Below are positions 6,239 through 6,384 of a stretch of 6,384 nucleotides of DNA, piece after piece. The notes beneath the pieces were generated by a model. The model saw only the letters and a program-made list of their open reading frames with translations. It did no database searches and was not told the origin of the DNA. The position numbers and the translations under genes are program-made. The stretch's first letter is position 1, and each line of letters begins with the position of its first letter. The DNA lies in NCBI GenBank assembly GCA_030154385.1, contig JASKJZ010000152.1, positions 1 through 6,384 on the forward strand, written 5' to 3'. This stretch comes from Clostridiales bacterium. Lineage in GTDB: Bacteria; Bacillota_A; Clostridia; Lachnospirales; Lachnospiraceae.

Positions 6239-6292
6239 CCAGAGCCGCTGCACGGAACCTATGATTTCAAAAAATGGAATCTTATTACCCTT
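6239..6292 (+). pseudogene. In-frame remnant after the stop of the YdeI-like ORF
   Basis: Read in the same frame past TGA (6236-6238), 18 codons run to the next stop at 6293. They begin PEP and later contain KWNLIT. These resemble the PEP linker and the W..IT start of the C-terminal domain of YdeI-type proteins, with about a dozen residues missing between them. After that no family similarity is visible in any frame. The match is short and from memory, so this is suggestive only. Confidence 0.35.
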
Positions 6293-6322
6293 TGATGAAA
6301 TGTAAGTTGCTATTATAATCAA

Positions 6323-6384
6323 TTACTCTTCTTTTTTTCCTTTGATGTAGGTAATCGCCTGCTTATGATTCATAATTTCAGCGA
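6323..6384 (-). CDS. C-terminal tail of a leftward gene, unidentified, cut by window edge
   Basis: On the minus strand an open frame enters from the right edge and gives AEIMNHKQAITYIKGKKEE before a TAA at 6323-6325. The Lys/Glu-rich end is typical of a protein C-terminus. The leftward intrinsic terminator at 6163-6190 independently suggests that a minus-strand gene ends here. Only 19 residues are visible and I do not recognise the family. The ATG within it could also start a 16-residue ORF, but it lacks a convincing ribosome site. Confidence 0.45.
   Translation of the reverse strand, partial: AEIMNHKQAITYIKGKKEE

Noticed and set aside
6263..6280. Possible hairpin with arms GATT and AATC as a second terminator
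   Set aside because: The arms are only 4 bp, with no GC-rich stem and no T-run after the stem.
6083..6322. Minus-strand open frame of 79 codons opposite the YdeI-like ORF
   Set aside because: It is antisense to a frame with a strong ribosome site and family-like motifs, and it runs through a minus-strand terminator hairpin.

Overview
The window looks like chromosomal DNA of a low- to moderate-GC Gram-positive anaerobe of the class Clostridia, most likely Lachnospiraceae or a relative. This is inferred from the strong AGGAGG-type ribosome binding sites, the protein flavour, the EF-G-like paralogue next to aromatic amino-acid genes, and the DUF4153-type membrane protein. I saw no mobile element, CRISPR array, tRNA or rRNA.

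Layout, left to right. (1) Complement 1-488 is the N-terminal 162 residues of an EF-G-like translational GTPase, cut by the window edge. (2) A 214-bp divergent intergenic region holds a promoter for each side. The rightward one is a near-consensus sigma-A promoter whose -35 box lies inside a perfect 7-1-7 palindrome, a plausible operator. (3) Positions 703-4131 are a tight three-gene operon of the common aromatic pathway and tyrosine branch: type I-beta DAHP synthase with an N-terminal regulatory domain, prephenate dehydrogenase with a C-terminal ACT domain, and EPSP synthase. The gaps are 11 and 13 nt, and each downstream Shine-Dalgarno overlaps or abuts the preceding stop codon. (4) A bulged hairpin at 4148-4179 separates the operon from the convergent gene. 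Its T-run favours the leftward transcript. (5) Complement 4197-5906 is a 569-residue membrane protein with about 11 transmembrane segments and a soluble C-terminal third, assigned to the DUF4153-like family. (6) A 92-bp divergent spacer has overlapping candidate extended -10 boxes. (7) Positions 5999-6238 encode a 79-residue protein resembling the N-terminal domain of YdeI/DUF1905-type proteins. It appears truncated, because in-frame sequence after its TGA still resembles the family's linker. An intrinsic terminator facing left lies inside this ORF. (8) Complement 6323-6384 is the probable C-terminal tail of another leftward gene, which that terminator would serve.

Functionally, the operon makes DAHP from PEP and erythrose-4-phosphate, makes EPSP from shikimate-3-phosphate and PEP, and converts prephenate to 4-hydroxyphenylpyruvate for tyrosine. 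The first pathway enzyme and the tyrosine-branch enzyme both carry amino-acid-sensing domains, so control is probably both allosteric and transcriptional. I found no convincing new multi-gene system. The most unusual parts are the palindromic promoter, the non-canonical G motifs of the EF-G paralogue, and the decaying YdeI-like gene with an antisense terminator inside it.
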